A stretch of 19,626 bases of DNA from positions 1 through 19,626 of the forward strand of contig CANCYO010000056.1 in the NCBI GenBank assembly GCA_947382415.1. The letters are read 5' to 3'. Of the stretch, positions 1 to 7,747 are shown one piece after another. The stretch's first letter is position 1. Every line of letters starts with the position of its first letter. A program made the translations under genes and the position numbers. Source of the stretch: an uncultured Lachnospiraceae bacterium (GTDB lineage Bacteria > Bacillota > Clostridia > Lachnospirales > Lachnospiraceae). The notes under the pieces were generated by a model. It saw only the letters and a list, made by a program, of their open reading frames with translations. It had not been told where the DNA came from and did no database searches.

Positions 1-153
<153 letters not shown>

Positions 154-660
154 TATCTTTCTTCCTGATGTCTTCATCTTCATGTCTCCATCAGGCCACC
201 GATCAACACGGTTCTTTCCTGCCAGTCTACTCTGGCTTCCGGTCCGCCGCTTCCTCTGCCTCCCTCCGTTCCCTTCGGGCTGCTTTATCTGCGGCTTTCC
301 TTTACTGTTTTTGGGTCGCGAATCTCTTCGCTTTGATCCTCTCGGATCGTTTGTTCTGAATCTCTGAATCTTCTTCGCGGATTGCTCCGCTTCTGGAATT
401 TTCAGGGTTGCATTGCTGTTTATTTGTCAAGGTTCGTTCTGAATCCTGTCGGACTCAGTCAGGCTTTCCAGACACTTCTAAATTTTACTCTGTCTGTTTG
501 CCCTTGCTGTCAACTCAGCGACAACTATAGTAGAATAGCACAGGCAACTTGCTTTGTCAACAGATTTCTGTATTTTTATCTGTTTTTTTAATCTGTTCTT
601 TTATCTGTTTTCTACTATACTGCCCACCGTTCCAAATTTCTCCATCTGCGGTGGATTTTC
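154..660 (-). other. 16S rRNA leader (external transcribed spacer)
   Basis: This is about 500 bp without a credible protein gene, between the rRNA promoters and 16S; the short open frames here have no ribosome-binding site or family resemblance. Read on the minus strand it contains compact hairpins with GNRA loops: GCGGA-GCAA-TCCGC (377-390), GATCC-GAGA-GGATC (335-348) and GCGAA-GAGA-TTCGC (318-331), plus CCC-GAA-GGG (271-279). The decamer GATTCAGAAC occurs twice (353-362 and 436-445). In such leaders, structure usually serves antitermination and RNase III processing. The partner strand of the processing stem lies outside the window. I could not identify a convincing boxA. Confidence 0.7.
532..560 (-). 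promoter_or_regulatory. rRNA operon promoter P2 (proximal)
   Basis: On the minus strand there is a perfect -35 TTGACA (complement of 555-560), a 17-bp spacer and a -10 TATTCT (complement of 532-537). It points toward 16S, with a start expected near 525, which gives a leader of about 370 nt. Strong tandem promoters are usual for rRNA operons. Confidence 0.8.
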
Positions 661-690
661 ATTATATCATTATCTATTTTCATTTGTCAA
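661..690 (-). promoter_or_regulatory. rRNA operon promoter P1 (distal)
   Basis: On the minus strand there is a perfect -35 TTGACA (complement of 685-690), an 18-bp spacer and a perfect -10 TATAAT (complement of 661-666). The sequence just upstream (691-725) is very AT-rich with A/T runs, like an UP element. With the second promoter about 125 bp downstream it forms the usual tandem rRNA promoter pair. Confidence 0.82.
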
Positions 691-728
691 TGTATTTTCT
701 TAATTTTTCACTCAATTTTTTGCAAAAG

Positions 729-769
729 ATATCCCTGTCTCTCACAAAAAGAAAACAGGGATATTTTTT
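729..769 (-). terminator. Terminator after the cvpA-like gene, probably bidirectional
   Basis: A perfect 10-bp inverted repeat, ATATCCCTGT (729-738) and ACAGGGATAT (755-764), encloses a 16-nt loop. It lies 4 nt beyond the stop codon of the minus-strand CvpA-family gene and just upstream of rRNA promoter P1, so it insulates the two transcription units. On the minus strand the stem is followed by CTTTTGC, a modest U tract. On the plus strand the tail is a better T run (764-769), so it could work in both directions. Confidence 0.8.
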
Positions 770-1283
770 AAAAATTGATCTGTAATTTTGTGCTCAGCTC
801 GGCGCTTAGGATCTGCAGCCAGCCGGCAAGCTGATTGTTTCTGTAAAACCATGTGAGAATCGGGTTTTCTGCAGTGCACTGCACAATGAATTCCCCAACC
901 ATTCCCATATCCATCATCATGACAAATGTGTAAATTGTCCAAAGAATCAAAACAGTTTCCAAAATTCCCACTGCAATACCCAATATTTTATCCAGACTAT
1001 GCACAATCGGCAGTTTGGAAAGCAATTTCGCGGGAAAAACCGCCACATTGATCAAATGATGCGCGATGCTCAACAAAGCAAGCAAAACCGTCGCTATCAC
1101 CACATTCAAAAACTTCCCGTCAAAATAGCTGTTCAATCCGTTACCCACAAGTGCAGCCACCAGACACAGAAAGATTAACGAGATAAAGGAAATGATTTCT
1201 TTCACCATCCCTTTTCTGTAGCCATCCCACATTTTAAAAACCAAAAGCGCCAGCATAACGATCACAAAAATATTGATTCCCAT
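768..1283 (-). CDS. CvpA family integral membrane protein
   Basis: The 171-aa protein is mostly hydrophobic, with about four membrane segments (roughly residues 3-17, 27-48, 58-82 and 101-125). It shows the CvpA-type pattern of a short first helix, a charged GYRKGMVKE turn and a second helix. CvpA-family proteins take their name from E. coli colicin V production; their molecular role is still poorly defined, with links to envelope integrity. Length fits the family. The start at 1283 follows an AAGGGA ribosome-binding site. The gene begins 15 bp after the DUF5711 stop codon, so it is probably the last gene of the LysM-DUF5711-CvpA unit, and it ends at a strong hairpin. The family call is from topology and N-terminal pattern; a specific function is not claimed. 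Confidence 0.75.
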   Translation of the reverse strand: MGINIFVIVMLALLVFKMWDGYRKGMVKEIISFISLIFLCLVAALVGNGLNSYFDGKFLNVVIATVLLALLSIAHHLINVAVFPAKLLSKLPIVHSLDKILGIAVGILETVLILWTIYTFVMMMDMGMVGEFIVQCTAENPILTWFYRNNQLAGWLQILSAELSTKLQINF

Positions 1284-1298
1284 TTATCCCTTGTACTC

Positions 1299-2495
1299 CT
1301 ATTTTAATTGTATGGTGTCAATGGAATTAGCTGTCACCAGTACATATTTATATGCTCCGTTCGCGGGAAATAGTAGATCCGCCGCTTTTGAAAAGGAGCC
1401 GTTAAATTTCTCCACACCGCCATATGTGACGATCCGGCATTCTGTCTCATTATAGATCACAAAACATTCATCCTCAAAGAAAATATCATTATATTCCAAG
1501 TCAAAATAATAGTTGTCCACTTTTTTCCCATCTATGCTGTATACATCCATCCGGTAATTGTGTTCCATATCGCCCGCCACAAACACCAGACCAATGTACT
1601 TATCTCCATAAAAAACAGATTGGATTTCCTTATCGCATATGTAACCGCCGATCTCCACAGGCGTCTGCCCACCTTTAAAAATAGTCAGGCGGTTATCTCC
1701 CACCGCAAAGGCAGTCTCATTATCCACAAAATGGACCTCCGCCACAAGCATATCGGAATAAGTAAATACGCTTACCATATGATCGCTCACATTTTCACCC
1801 ACAGGACCAAAATTGTAAAACACCACATTGGATTTTAACACTCCCGCATCCAGATAGACATAACTCACCGCAAGCAGAATTCCATTTGGAGAGAGGCTGA
1901 CAGACACCGGATATCCCGCATCCTGCATGCGCGCCTGTCCGTTAAAAAGCATTTGCCCTGCCGAATTATAAGTGTTTACCCATGTGACATCCGTGTCAGA
2001 AAGGACTGCTGTCACATTTCCCGTGGCGGAAACGGCAATGTCACGAATGGGCATATTGGTATTGATGGTTCCCAACTGCTTCTCCGTGTCCATCACATAA
2101 ATTTCTCTTCCATTATAACTGGCGATGGCTACTACATTTTGACAAGTGGATACTTTGATATCCTGAATCTCATAGGTCTGATTCCAGGTAACATCCCCCT
2201 TCACATTGGTGCAATGAGCTCCGTCCTTGCTGTATGTGAGCACACAGTCCCGCAGTCTCCTGTCCTTTGCACCTGCAGACCCTTCCAGCACTGCCGTGGA
2301 AACGGTATCATAGTCGGTGTATATATGGCGCTTATACTGTATCATGACCAAAGCGACGATAGCCGCCAGGGCCAGAACCACCAGCAGCACACGATATACC
2401 GTCTTCAGCTTATGCCGCATGATCCTTTCTTTATAATCAATGCGGCTCCGTTCTCTCTTTTCCTTTTCCCTGCGGTAACTTCTGATGTCTGCCAT
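1299..2495 (-). CDS. DUF5711 family protein, membrane-anchored beta-propeller-like
   Basis: The 398-aa protein has a strongly basic cytoplasmic N-terminus (residues 1-32, many Arg/Lys), one membrane helix (about 33-53) and a large extracytoplasmic part. That part is built of repeated beta-strand blades, with phrases such as VVAIASYNGREIYVMDTEK and several later repeats of strand-turn-strand with Asp/Gly turns. This is the look of the DUF5711 family seen in Lachnospiraceae and of WD40/PQQ-like propellers in general. It has no catalytic motif that I recognise. The start at 2495 has a GAGG site and lies 15 bp after the LysM gene; cvpA-like follows 15 bp later. The tight spacing suggests the three products act together at the cell envelope, but this is inference. 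Confidence 0.7.
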   Translation of the reverse strand: MADIRSYRREKEKRERSRIDYKERIMRHKLKTVYRVLLVVLALAAIVALVMIQYKRHIYTDYDTVSTAVLEGSAGAKDRRLRDCVLTYSKDGAHCTNVKGDVTWNQTYEIQDIKVSTCQNVVAIASYNGREIYVMDTEKQLGTINTNMPIRDIAVSATGNVTAVLSDTDVTWVNTYNSAGQMLFNGQARMQDAGYPVSVSLSPNGILLAVSYVYLDAGVLKSNVVFYNFGPVGENVSDHMVSVFTYSDMLVAEVHFVDNETAFAVGDNRLTIFKGGQTPVEIGGYICDKEIQSVFYGDKYIGLVFVAGDMEHNYRMDVYSIDGKKVDNYYFDLEYNDIFFEDECFVIYNETECRIVTYGGVEKFNGSFSKAADLLFPANGAYKYVLVTANSIDTIQLK

Positions 2496-2510
2496 GTAAT
2501 ACCTCGTATT

Positions 2511-3881
2511 TTATCGGGGCAGCATGATAACTTGTCCCTCTTTTATGTCATCGGGATTTGATATTCTGTTCAGATTACAGATATCAGCCACACGAATATC
2601 CGTTCCGTACTGGCGTTTACTGATCGCGATCAAGGTATCTCCCGGCTGGATGACATAGGCAACCGCCCCTGATACTGTCTGGGAAGTCTCCGGCTCTGAT
2701 GTGGGTTTTGTCTCGGAAGAGGGCTGGCCTGACGCTGTCTGATCATTGGACCGGTCCGGATTTGTCTGCGCAGCGGGCGGTTTGGCCTCCGTCTGCTGTG
2801 TGTCCTGCTGAGACTGGGAACCTGTCTGCTGCGTACCCTGAGTCTGGGAACCTGTCGACTGTGTACCCTGAGCCTGAGAGCCTGTCTGCTGTGTACCCTG
2901 AGTCTGGGAACCTGTCTGCTGCGTACCAAACGGCGGCTGCCCTGACTCGGACGACTGTCCCTCTCCGGACTCTCCGGATGAATCCCCAGCCTGCTGTGCA
3001 CTGCCGGAAGGCTTCTGTTCTCCCTGTTTGCCCGGCTCCTCATTCTGCTCTGTAGATTGGTTCTCCTGCAGAAGCGCCTGCTCCAGCTTGTCCTCCATCA
3101 ACAGAGTATCCTTCTGTACGCTGCCGGAAGTAGCTAACACTCCTGCATTATCCAACCCCTGCCTGTCCTTGTTTCTGATCTCATTCTCCCGAAACGTAGC
3201 AATACCCAGGAGGCAGAGCAGCGCGAACACTCCCACCGCTGTCAGGCGCATTTTCTGCAGATTAAAGGATGCGGGCATACGCCGCATATTCTCAGCATTT
3301 CTTGCAGAGTTCTCCCTGCTGCGCACAGAATGCGGAACTCCTTCTGAAACGCTCCCGCCGCGCGCAGGCTGTGCTGCCGCCCGCCGCTCCTCCTGCCTTC
3401 TCTTTACTTCTTCATATTTCTCCTGATTCACCTGCTCCGGCTGCGCCGCTTCGCGCACATCCAGCATGTATGCCAACATCGCGTCATTTTTTTCATAAAA
3501 TTGAGCATACCCTGATATGTACCTGCAGATATCCTGTTCACAGATATGAAAACCCTCGATCATGTCTCCGTCCAACAGGCGATATCCCGTAAATGTGAGT
3601 TCCGGAAAATATCGTTTGCGTAGCCGGTCGATCTCCTGACGCTGCGCCTGGGACAGATGTCTCACTTCCCGCTGTAAAAAATCCAGCTTGCCGGCACCAT
3701 ATATAAAGTAATATACAATCCCGTCTTCTTCTTTTCTTTTGCCATACAGAGCCACTGCCATATCCTTGTCCTGCGCCGCCTGGTTGAGCTGCTTCATATA
3801 AGATATGACATAATCTTCAACGTAAATTTTGCAATCTCTGCCAACTTCTCCGATCTGTGTGATATTTTTCGGTAATTCCAT
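2511..3881 (-). CDS. LysM domain membrane protein with Q/T/S/G-rich repeat linker
   Basis: The start is placed at 3881 (456 aa) because that ATG is preceded by a very strong AGGGGAGGTG site; the longer reading from 3944 has none. Residues 1-145 form a soluble, probably cytoplasmic domain, followed by a charged segment (146-205) and one membrane helix (about 211-228). An extracytoplasmic low-complexity linker (about 260-405) follows, rich in Gln, Ser, Thr and Gly. It contains 10-residue repeats of the type GTQQTGSQTQ at about 319-358. The C-terminal 48 residues (408-455) are a LysM domain: YVIQPGDTL, then ISNPDDIKEGQVIMLP. LysM domains bind N-acetylglucosamine in peptidoglycan, so the protein probably links the membrane to the wall. 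The gene leads a three-gene unit with the DUF5711 and CvpA genes. The N-terminal domain is not firmly identified (see findings). Confidence 0.85.
   Translation of the reverse strand: MELPKNITQIGEVGRDCKIYVEDYVISYMKQLNQAAQDKDMAVALYGKRKEEDGIVYYFIYGAGKLDFLQREVRHLSQAQRQEIDRLRKRYFPELTFTGYRLLDGDMIEGFHICEQDICRYISGYAQFYEKNDAMLAYMLDVREAAQPEQVNQEKYEEVKRRQEERRAAAQPARGGSVSEGVPHSVRSRENSARNAENMRRMPASFNLQKMRLTAVGVFALLCLLGIATFRENEIRNKDRQGLDNAGVLATSGSVQKDTLLMEDKLEQALLQENQSTEQNEEPGKQGEQKPSGSAQQAGDSSGESGEGQSSESGQPPFGTQQTGSQTQGTQQTGSQAQGTQSTGSQTQGTQQTGSQSQQDTQQTEAKPPAAQTNPDRSNDQTASGQPSSETKPTSEPETSQTVSGAVAYVIQPGDTLIAISKRQYGTDIRVADICNLNRISNPDDIKEGQVIMLPR
2785..2930 (-). repeat. Tandem 30-bp coding repeat in the LysM protein linker
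   Basis: About three full copies of a 30-bp unit occur at 2821-2850, 2851-2880 and 2881-2910, with degenerate copies on either side. Each encodes ten residues of the type GTQQTGSQTQ. The copies differ at a few positions only, so the array is young or kept alike by recombination, and its copy number may vary between strains. Confidence 0.8.
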
Positions 3882-3947
3882 AAAAACACCTCCCCTACCG
3901 TGTCTGTCAAGTAGCTTTTGCTCCATCATAGCATCGGCATGCAAGGT

Positions 3948-3977
3948 ATTTTAGCATTCTTTGTCGGAGTATCAGAA
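3948..3977 (-). promoter_or_regulatory. Possible promoter for the LysM-DUF5711-CvpA unit
   Basis: On the minus strand there is -35-like TTCTGA (complement of 3972-3977), an 18-bp spacer and -10 TAAAAT (complement of 3948-3953). The -10 is preceded by TGC, an extended -10 signature. It lies in the 146-bp gap after galM, the longest gap inside the minus-strand block. No clear terminator is seen between galM and this promoter, so read-through is likely as well. Confidence 0.4.
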
Positions 3978-4027
3978 AAAGTATTCGACAATTTCTGCCT
4001 CCAGGGAACTGCCCGAAAAACAATTGG

Positions 4028-5074
4028 TTACTCAAAACGATATACTGTCACAGAATCATAATCCTGTCCTTCTCCAAACACGCAGGAAGGGAAATTGTCA
4101 TGGTGAATGGTATCGGGATAATACTGCGTCTCCAGACACAGTCCATGGCGCTTACCATAAACCGCCCCGCCCTTGCCGGTCTGCTCCTCAATAAAATTGC
4201 CGGCATAAAATTGCACACCGGGCAGGGTCGTATATACCTTCATCACCCGTCCGCTGTCTGGAGCCTTCACTGTGGCGATATGCTGCAGACTGCCGTCAGC
4301 CCCCTCGATCACCCAGTTGTGGTCGTAGCCTCCCGTGAGCCGCAGCTGCTCCATATCCGCGTCTATCTCTTCGCCGATCACCTTCTCCCGGGTAAAATCC
4401 ATGGGTGTCCCCTTCACGGATGCAATTTCTCCCGTAGGAATGGCCCCCGCCACCACAGGCGTGTAGCTCTCGGACTTCAGCCAGAGTGTATGTCCCTCTA
4501 TCCTGCCGGCGTTATGTCCCTCCAGATTAAAATAGCTGTGATTGGTGGGATTCAGAATCGTTTTCTTATCACTGCTGCCATGATAGTGCAGGGTCAGACC
4601 ATTGTCCTCATCCAGCGTATAGGTGATCTGCAGAGACTTGTCCCCGGGAAACCCCATACTGCCGTCGGCATCCTGCAGAGAAAATGCCACACCGTCCTCC
4701 AGAACATCAGCATTCCACAGTCTCATGTGATATCCCGATTTATAATCACTGTGCAAATTGTTTTCATTGTCATTCACAGCCAACTGATAGTCCACACCGT
4801 CCAAAGTAAAGGCTGCGCCGCCGATCCGGTTGGCGTTGGGTCCGATCACAGCACCGAAGAAGCTTGGATTTGTATAATAGCGCTCCCCACTGTCAAAGCC
4901 AAGCACGATATCCTCTGCTTTTCCCTCTCCATCCGGCACCAGCAGGTTCACTAAAACAGCGCCCAGGTTCATCACGGACGCTTCCATTCCCTTACTGTTT
5001 TTCATAGTATAGAGCACAATGTCTTTTCCCTCGGGGCTTTTCCCAAACGCTCTTGCTTCCACACTGACAGCCAT
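4028..5074 (-). CDS. galM: Aldose 1-epimerase (galactose mutarotase)
   Basis: This enzyme interconverts alpha and beta anomers of galactose and other aldoses, feeding the Leloir pathway in the cytoplasm. The 348-aa protein has the family length and all key residues in the expected places. These are Arg83 in GPNANRIGG, the first His at 108 (NNLHSD), His179 in NPTNHSYFNL, Asp251 in GGYDHNWVI and the catalytic Glu315 in CLETQYYPD. One departure is NNLHSD where NxLHGG is usual. There is no signal peptide. The start has an excellent GGAGGTG site 6 nt upstream. It follows recR by 67 bp on the same strand with no terminator between them, so it may be transcribed from the same mRNA. No other galactose genes are present in the window. 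Confidence 0.93.
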   Translation of the reverse strand: MAVSVEARAFGKSPEGKDIVLYTMKNSKGMEASVMNLGAVLVNLLVPDGEGKAEDIVLGFDSGERYYTNPSFFGAVIGPNANRIGGAAFTLDGVDYQLAVNDNENNLHSDYKSGYHMRLWNADVLEDGVAFSLQDADGSMGFPGDKSLQITYTLDEDNGLTLHYHGSSDKKTILNPTNHSYFNLEGHNAGRIEGHTLWLKSESYTPVVAGAIPTGEIASVKGTPMDFTREKVIGEEIDADMEQLRLTGGYDHNWVIEGADGSLQHIATVKAPDSGRVMKVYTTLPGVQFYAGNFIEEQTGKGGAVYGKRHGLCLETQYYPDTIHHDNFPSCVFGEGQDYDSVTVYRFE

Positions 5075-5141
5075 ACACGCACCTCCAGATTTTTATTTTA
5101 TTTATTTTGCAAATTATTAATGTTCTGTTTCGTTGTTGCTG

Positions 5142-5738
5142 TTATAGCTCAGTTCTCCCCTCCAGAGCACGTAGCAGAGTCACCTCATCTATGTACTCCA
5201 GATCGCCGCCTACCGGAACGCCGCTGGCTATCCTGGTCACCCGGATACCTGTAGGCTTGATCAGCTTGCTGATATACATGGCAGTGGTCTCGCCCTCCAG
5301 ACTGGAGTTGGTAGCGATAATGACCTCCTCAACCTGATCCCGCAGGCGCTCCATCAGCTCCTTTAACTTGATATCTCCCGGCCCGATTCCCAGCATGGGA
5401 GAGATAGCGCCATGCAGCACATGATACACGCCCTCATACTTGCCCGTCTTCTCATAAGCCGCCAGATCTCTGGTATTTTCCACCACCATGATCAGATTAT
5501 GATTGCGCTTTGCATTGGCACAGACAGGGCATATATCCCTGTCCGTCAGCGTAAAACACTCCTTGCAGTAACGCACGTTCGCCTTGGCCTCCATCATAAC
5601 ATTGGCCAGATGATTCACCTTGTCCTGCGGCATGTTGATCAGATGGAACGCAAGACGCTGCGCCGACTTGCTGCCGATTCCGGGCAGCGCCGCCAGCTCC
5701 TCTATCAATTTATTGATATGTCCACTGTACAGATCCAT
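5142..5738 (-). CDS. recR: Recombination mediator protein RecR
   Basis: RecR works with RecO (and RecF) to load RecA onto SSB-coated single-stranded DNA during gap repair. The 198-aa length is typical. In order the protein has an N-terminal helix-hairpin-helix (about 7-30, LAALPGIGSKSAQRLAFHL), a four-Cys zinc finger (Cys58, 61, 70, 73) and a TOPRIM domain (about 80-175). The TOPRIM domain includes IMVVENTRDL and the acidic TNSSLEGETTAMY segment, and a conserved tail VPVGGDLEYIDEVTL follows. Its ATG overlaps the ybaB stop codon by one base (TGATG), so translation is probably coupled. The dnaX-ybaB-recR order is widely conserved in bacteria. Confidence 0.97.
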   Translation of the reverse strand: MDLYSGHINKLIEELAALPGIGSKSAQRLAFHLINMPQDKVNHLANVMMEAKANVRYCKECFTLTDRDICPVCANAKRNHNLIMVVENTRDLAAYEKTGKYEGVYHVLHGAISPMLGIGPGDIKLKELMERLRDQVEEVIIATNSSLEGETTAMYISKLIKPTGIRVTRIASGVPVGGDLEYIDEVTLLRALEGRTEL

Positions 5739-6082
5739 CAGAAGGGAAAGCCTCCCAATCCCCCGGTCATTTTATTCATGAGCGCAGAGCTTTCCTCGTC
5801 AGCTTTCCGCAACGCCTCATTGGCCGCCGCCACGACAGCGTCCTGCAAAGTCTCGATATCCTCGGGATCCACAATCTCCTCCGCAAGCTTAATGCTGACA
5901 ATCTCCTTCTTGCCGCTGACCGTCACCTCCACAGCGCCGCCTCCGGCCGTAGCAGTAAACTCCTTCGTCTCTAACTCTTTTTGTCCTTCCTCCATCTGGC
6001 GCTGCATTCTCTGGGCCTGCTTCATCAGATTGCTCATATTGCCGGGCATTGCGCCCCCGGGAAAGCCTCCTCTTTTTGCCAT
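5738..6082 (-). CDS. YbaB/EbfC family nucleoid-associated protein
   Basis: This is a small DNA-binding protein of the YbaB/EbfC family, which forms dimers that bind and compact DNA. I chose the start at 6082 (114 aa, MAKRGGF) because it has a GGAGGAG site 6 nt upstream; an ATG five codons earlier has none. It shows the expected features: a Gly-rich flexible N-terminus, a long amphipathic helix (NLMKQAQRMQRQMEEGQKEL), the beta-sheet segment TATAGGGAVEVTVSG, and a C-terminal helix ending in a GGLGGFPF tail. It lies between dnaX and recR, as in many genomes. The 35-bp gap to dnaX and one-base overlap with recR indicate a single operon. Confidence 0.95.
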   Translation of the reverse strand: MAKRGGFPGGAMPGNMSNLMKQAQRMQRQMEEGQKELETKEFTATAGGGAVEVTVSGKKEIVSIKLAEEIVDPEDIETLQDAVVAAANEALRKADEESSALMNKMTGGLGGFPF

Positions 6083-6117
6083 TCTACACTCCTCCATATT
6101 TATATTTATTATACTTA

Positions 6118-7698
6118 CTAATCCTCTTCTTCGATCTCCATGTGTATCACCTGAGACAGATCCACATACCGGTCCTCAAATTCCCTCTCGCCGTTCACAA
6201 CCTGAATGCTGACCGGCACTTCCTTGCCTGAAAAATCTGCCAGCATCATCTCCAACTGTTCTTTATTCTCAGGATGTCTGTTAAAATAATCCGACGCGGG
6301 ACCATCCTCCAGCACGACCTGCAGCCCATTCTCTCCGTCGAGACTAAGCCTCGCCCCTTTCAGATACATCCGCATGGGATTGTCCGCATTGCCCACAATG
6401 GAGGGCCACTTTGCCACGATAGTCCGAATATCGTCGGGAATCGCCTGAGGAAGCCGGGGCCGCTGTGCGGGGGCTGCCGCAGCCGCCATATCGCTGCCGG
6501 ATAAACCGGCGCCCGGCGTATCACCGCCGGCTGTCACCACCACACCGTTTTCCACCTTGTCCTCCACCTGCCGGATGCGGTCAAGCAGACTGTCCCTGTC
6601 CGCCTCCATATCCGGGCGGCAAAGCTTGATCAGAGCAATCTCCACCATGATCCGCTTCTGGGAAGCATAGCGTATCTGTCCCGAGAGCTCGGAAAATATG
6701 CGGATATAACGGACGATCCTGTCCGTCTCCAAAAGCTGTGCCTCCTCCTTCAGACGTGCCAGATTGTCCGAAGACATATCGATCACATCCTCCAGATTGT
6801 CCGAGGACTGTACCAGCATCAGATTGCGCAGATACCATGTAAAATCTGTCACAAACTGCACCAGCTCCCGCCCCTGCATCACGATCTCTTCCAAAAGCTT
6901 GACACAGCCCGTCACATCACGCTCCAACACACACCGCAGCAGCCGGCTGAACACCTCAGTGTCCACAGCGCCCAGCACGTCCAGAACTTTATCATAAGTC
7001 AGCTCCTGCCCAAGATGAAACGCAATACACTGATCCAGAAGACTCAGCGCGTCTCTCATGGAACCGTCCGCAGTCTTTGCAATATAGCGCAGCGCCTTCT
7101 CCTCCACCTGCACATCTTCCGCATCAATCAGCTCCTGCATACGGCCTGTGATGGTGTCGATGGAGATACGCCTGAAATCATACCGCTGACAGCGGGATAA
7201 AATTGTAATGGGAAGCTTATGCACCTCCGTGGTAGCCAATATAAATATCACATAGGAAGGGGGCTCCTCCAAAGTCTTCAGCAATGCGTTAAAAGCTCCT
7301 ATGGAGAGCATATGCACCTCATCGATGATATACACTTTATACCGGCCTTCCGCCGGGGAGTAAGACACCTCCTCCACGATCTCGCGGATATTATCCACGC
7401 CATTGTTGGAGGCCGCATCGATCTCGATCACATTCATGCTGGCACCCGATGCGATGGCCCGGCAGATACGGCATTCTCCGCAGGGCCCGTTCTCCGTGGG
7501 ATTCTCGCAGTTTACCGCTCTGGCCAGAATCTTGGCCACCGTCGTCTTACCGGTTCCCCGGGTACCGGTAAACAGATACGCATGCCCGATGCGGTTTGCC
7601 TTTATCTGATTCTGCAGCGTAGTCACAATATGCTCCTGCCCCTTCACATCCGCGAAGGTCTCCGGCCGAAACTTACGATAAAGTGCGGTATATGACAT
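6118..7698 (-). CDS. dnaX: DNA polymerase III subunit gamma/tau (clamp loader ATPase)
   Basis: DnaX is the ATPase motor of the clamp loader that places the sliding clamp on primed DNA. The AAA+ core starts at the typical MSYTALYRKFRPETF. Walker A is GTRGTGKT (45-52), the zinc-binding cysteines are 64, 73, 76 and 79, Walker B is DEVH (126-129), sensor 1 lies in ILATTEVHKLP and the SRC arginine finger is at 168-170. The C-terminal part (about 370-526) is short, with an Ala/Pro/Gly linker and a final domain. At 526 aa it is at the short end for the tau form. I saw no A-rich slippery heptamer like the E. coli frameshift site, so one product is expected. The gene sits 49 bp after pfk and 35 bp before ybaB. 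Confidence 0.96.
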   Translation of the reverse strand: MSYTALYRKFRPETFADVKGQEHIVTTLQNQIKANRIGHAYLFTGTRGTGKTTVAKILARAVNCENPTENGPCGECRICRAIASGASMNVIEIDAASNNGVDNIREIVEEVSYSPAEGRYKVYIIDEVHMLSIGAFNALLKTLEEPPSYVIFILATTEVHKLPITILSRCQRYDFRRISIDTITGRMQELIDAEDVQVEEKALRYIAKTADGSMRDALSLLDQCIAFHLGQELTYDKVLDVLGAVDTEVFSRLLRCVLERDVTGCVKLLEEIVMQGRELVQFVTDFTWYLRNLMLVQSSDNLEDVIDMSSDNLARLKEEAQLLETDRIVRYIRIFSELSGQIRYASQKRIMVEIALIKLCRPDMEADRDSLLDRIRQVEDKVENGVVVTAGGDTPGAGLSGSDMAAAAAPAQRPRLPQAIPDDIRTIVAKWPSIVGNADNPMRMYLKGARLSLDGENGLQVVLEDGPASDYFNRHPENKEQLEMMLADFSGKEVPVSIQVVNGEREFEDRYVDLSQVIHMEIEEED

Positions 7699-7747
7699 AA
7701 AACAAATCCCTTCCTGTAGCTGAATTCGCGCACCGCCGCGTCACATG

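Noticed and set aside
425..430. A third TTGACA (minus strand) within the rRNA leader
   Set aside because: No -10 element at 16-18 bp; the bases there read CCCTGA.
168..785. Several short plus-strand open frames in the region before the 16S gene
   Set aside because: They lie in the rRNA leader and promoters on the opposite strand, lack ribosome-binding sites and resemble no family.
1953..2561. 202-codon plus-strand open frame opposite the DUF5711 gene
   Set aside because: Shadow of the DUF5711 gene; no start signal.
3905..3910. TTGACA (minus strand) just upstream of the LysM gene
   Set aside because: The expected -10 position falls on or after the ribosome-binding site and reads GTTTTT; not a workable promoter.
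3882..3944. Longer N-terminus for the LysM protein (start at 3944)
   Set aside because: No ribosome-binding site there, while the ATG at 3881 has a near-perfect one.
3959..3990. Weak inverted repeat TGTCG/CGACA after galM as a terminator
   Set aside because: Only five clean base pairs and no U tract on the minus strand.
4100..4954. 284-codon plus-strand open frame opposite galM
   Set aside because: It is antisense to a clear galM with all catalytic residues; its composition is that of a shadow frame.
5412..6212. 266-codon plus-strand open frame opposite recR and ybaB
   Set aside because: It is antisense to two well-supported genes and crosses their junction; no ribosome-binding site or family resemblance.
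6118..7698. Programmed frameshift in dnaX giving a separate gamma subunit
   Set aside because: No A-rich slippery heptamer was seen in the reading frame.
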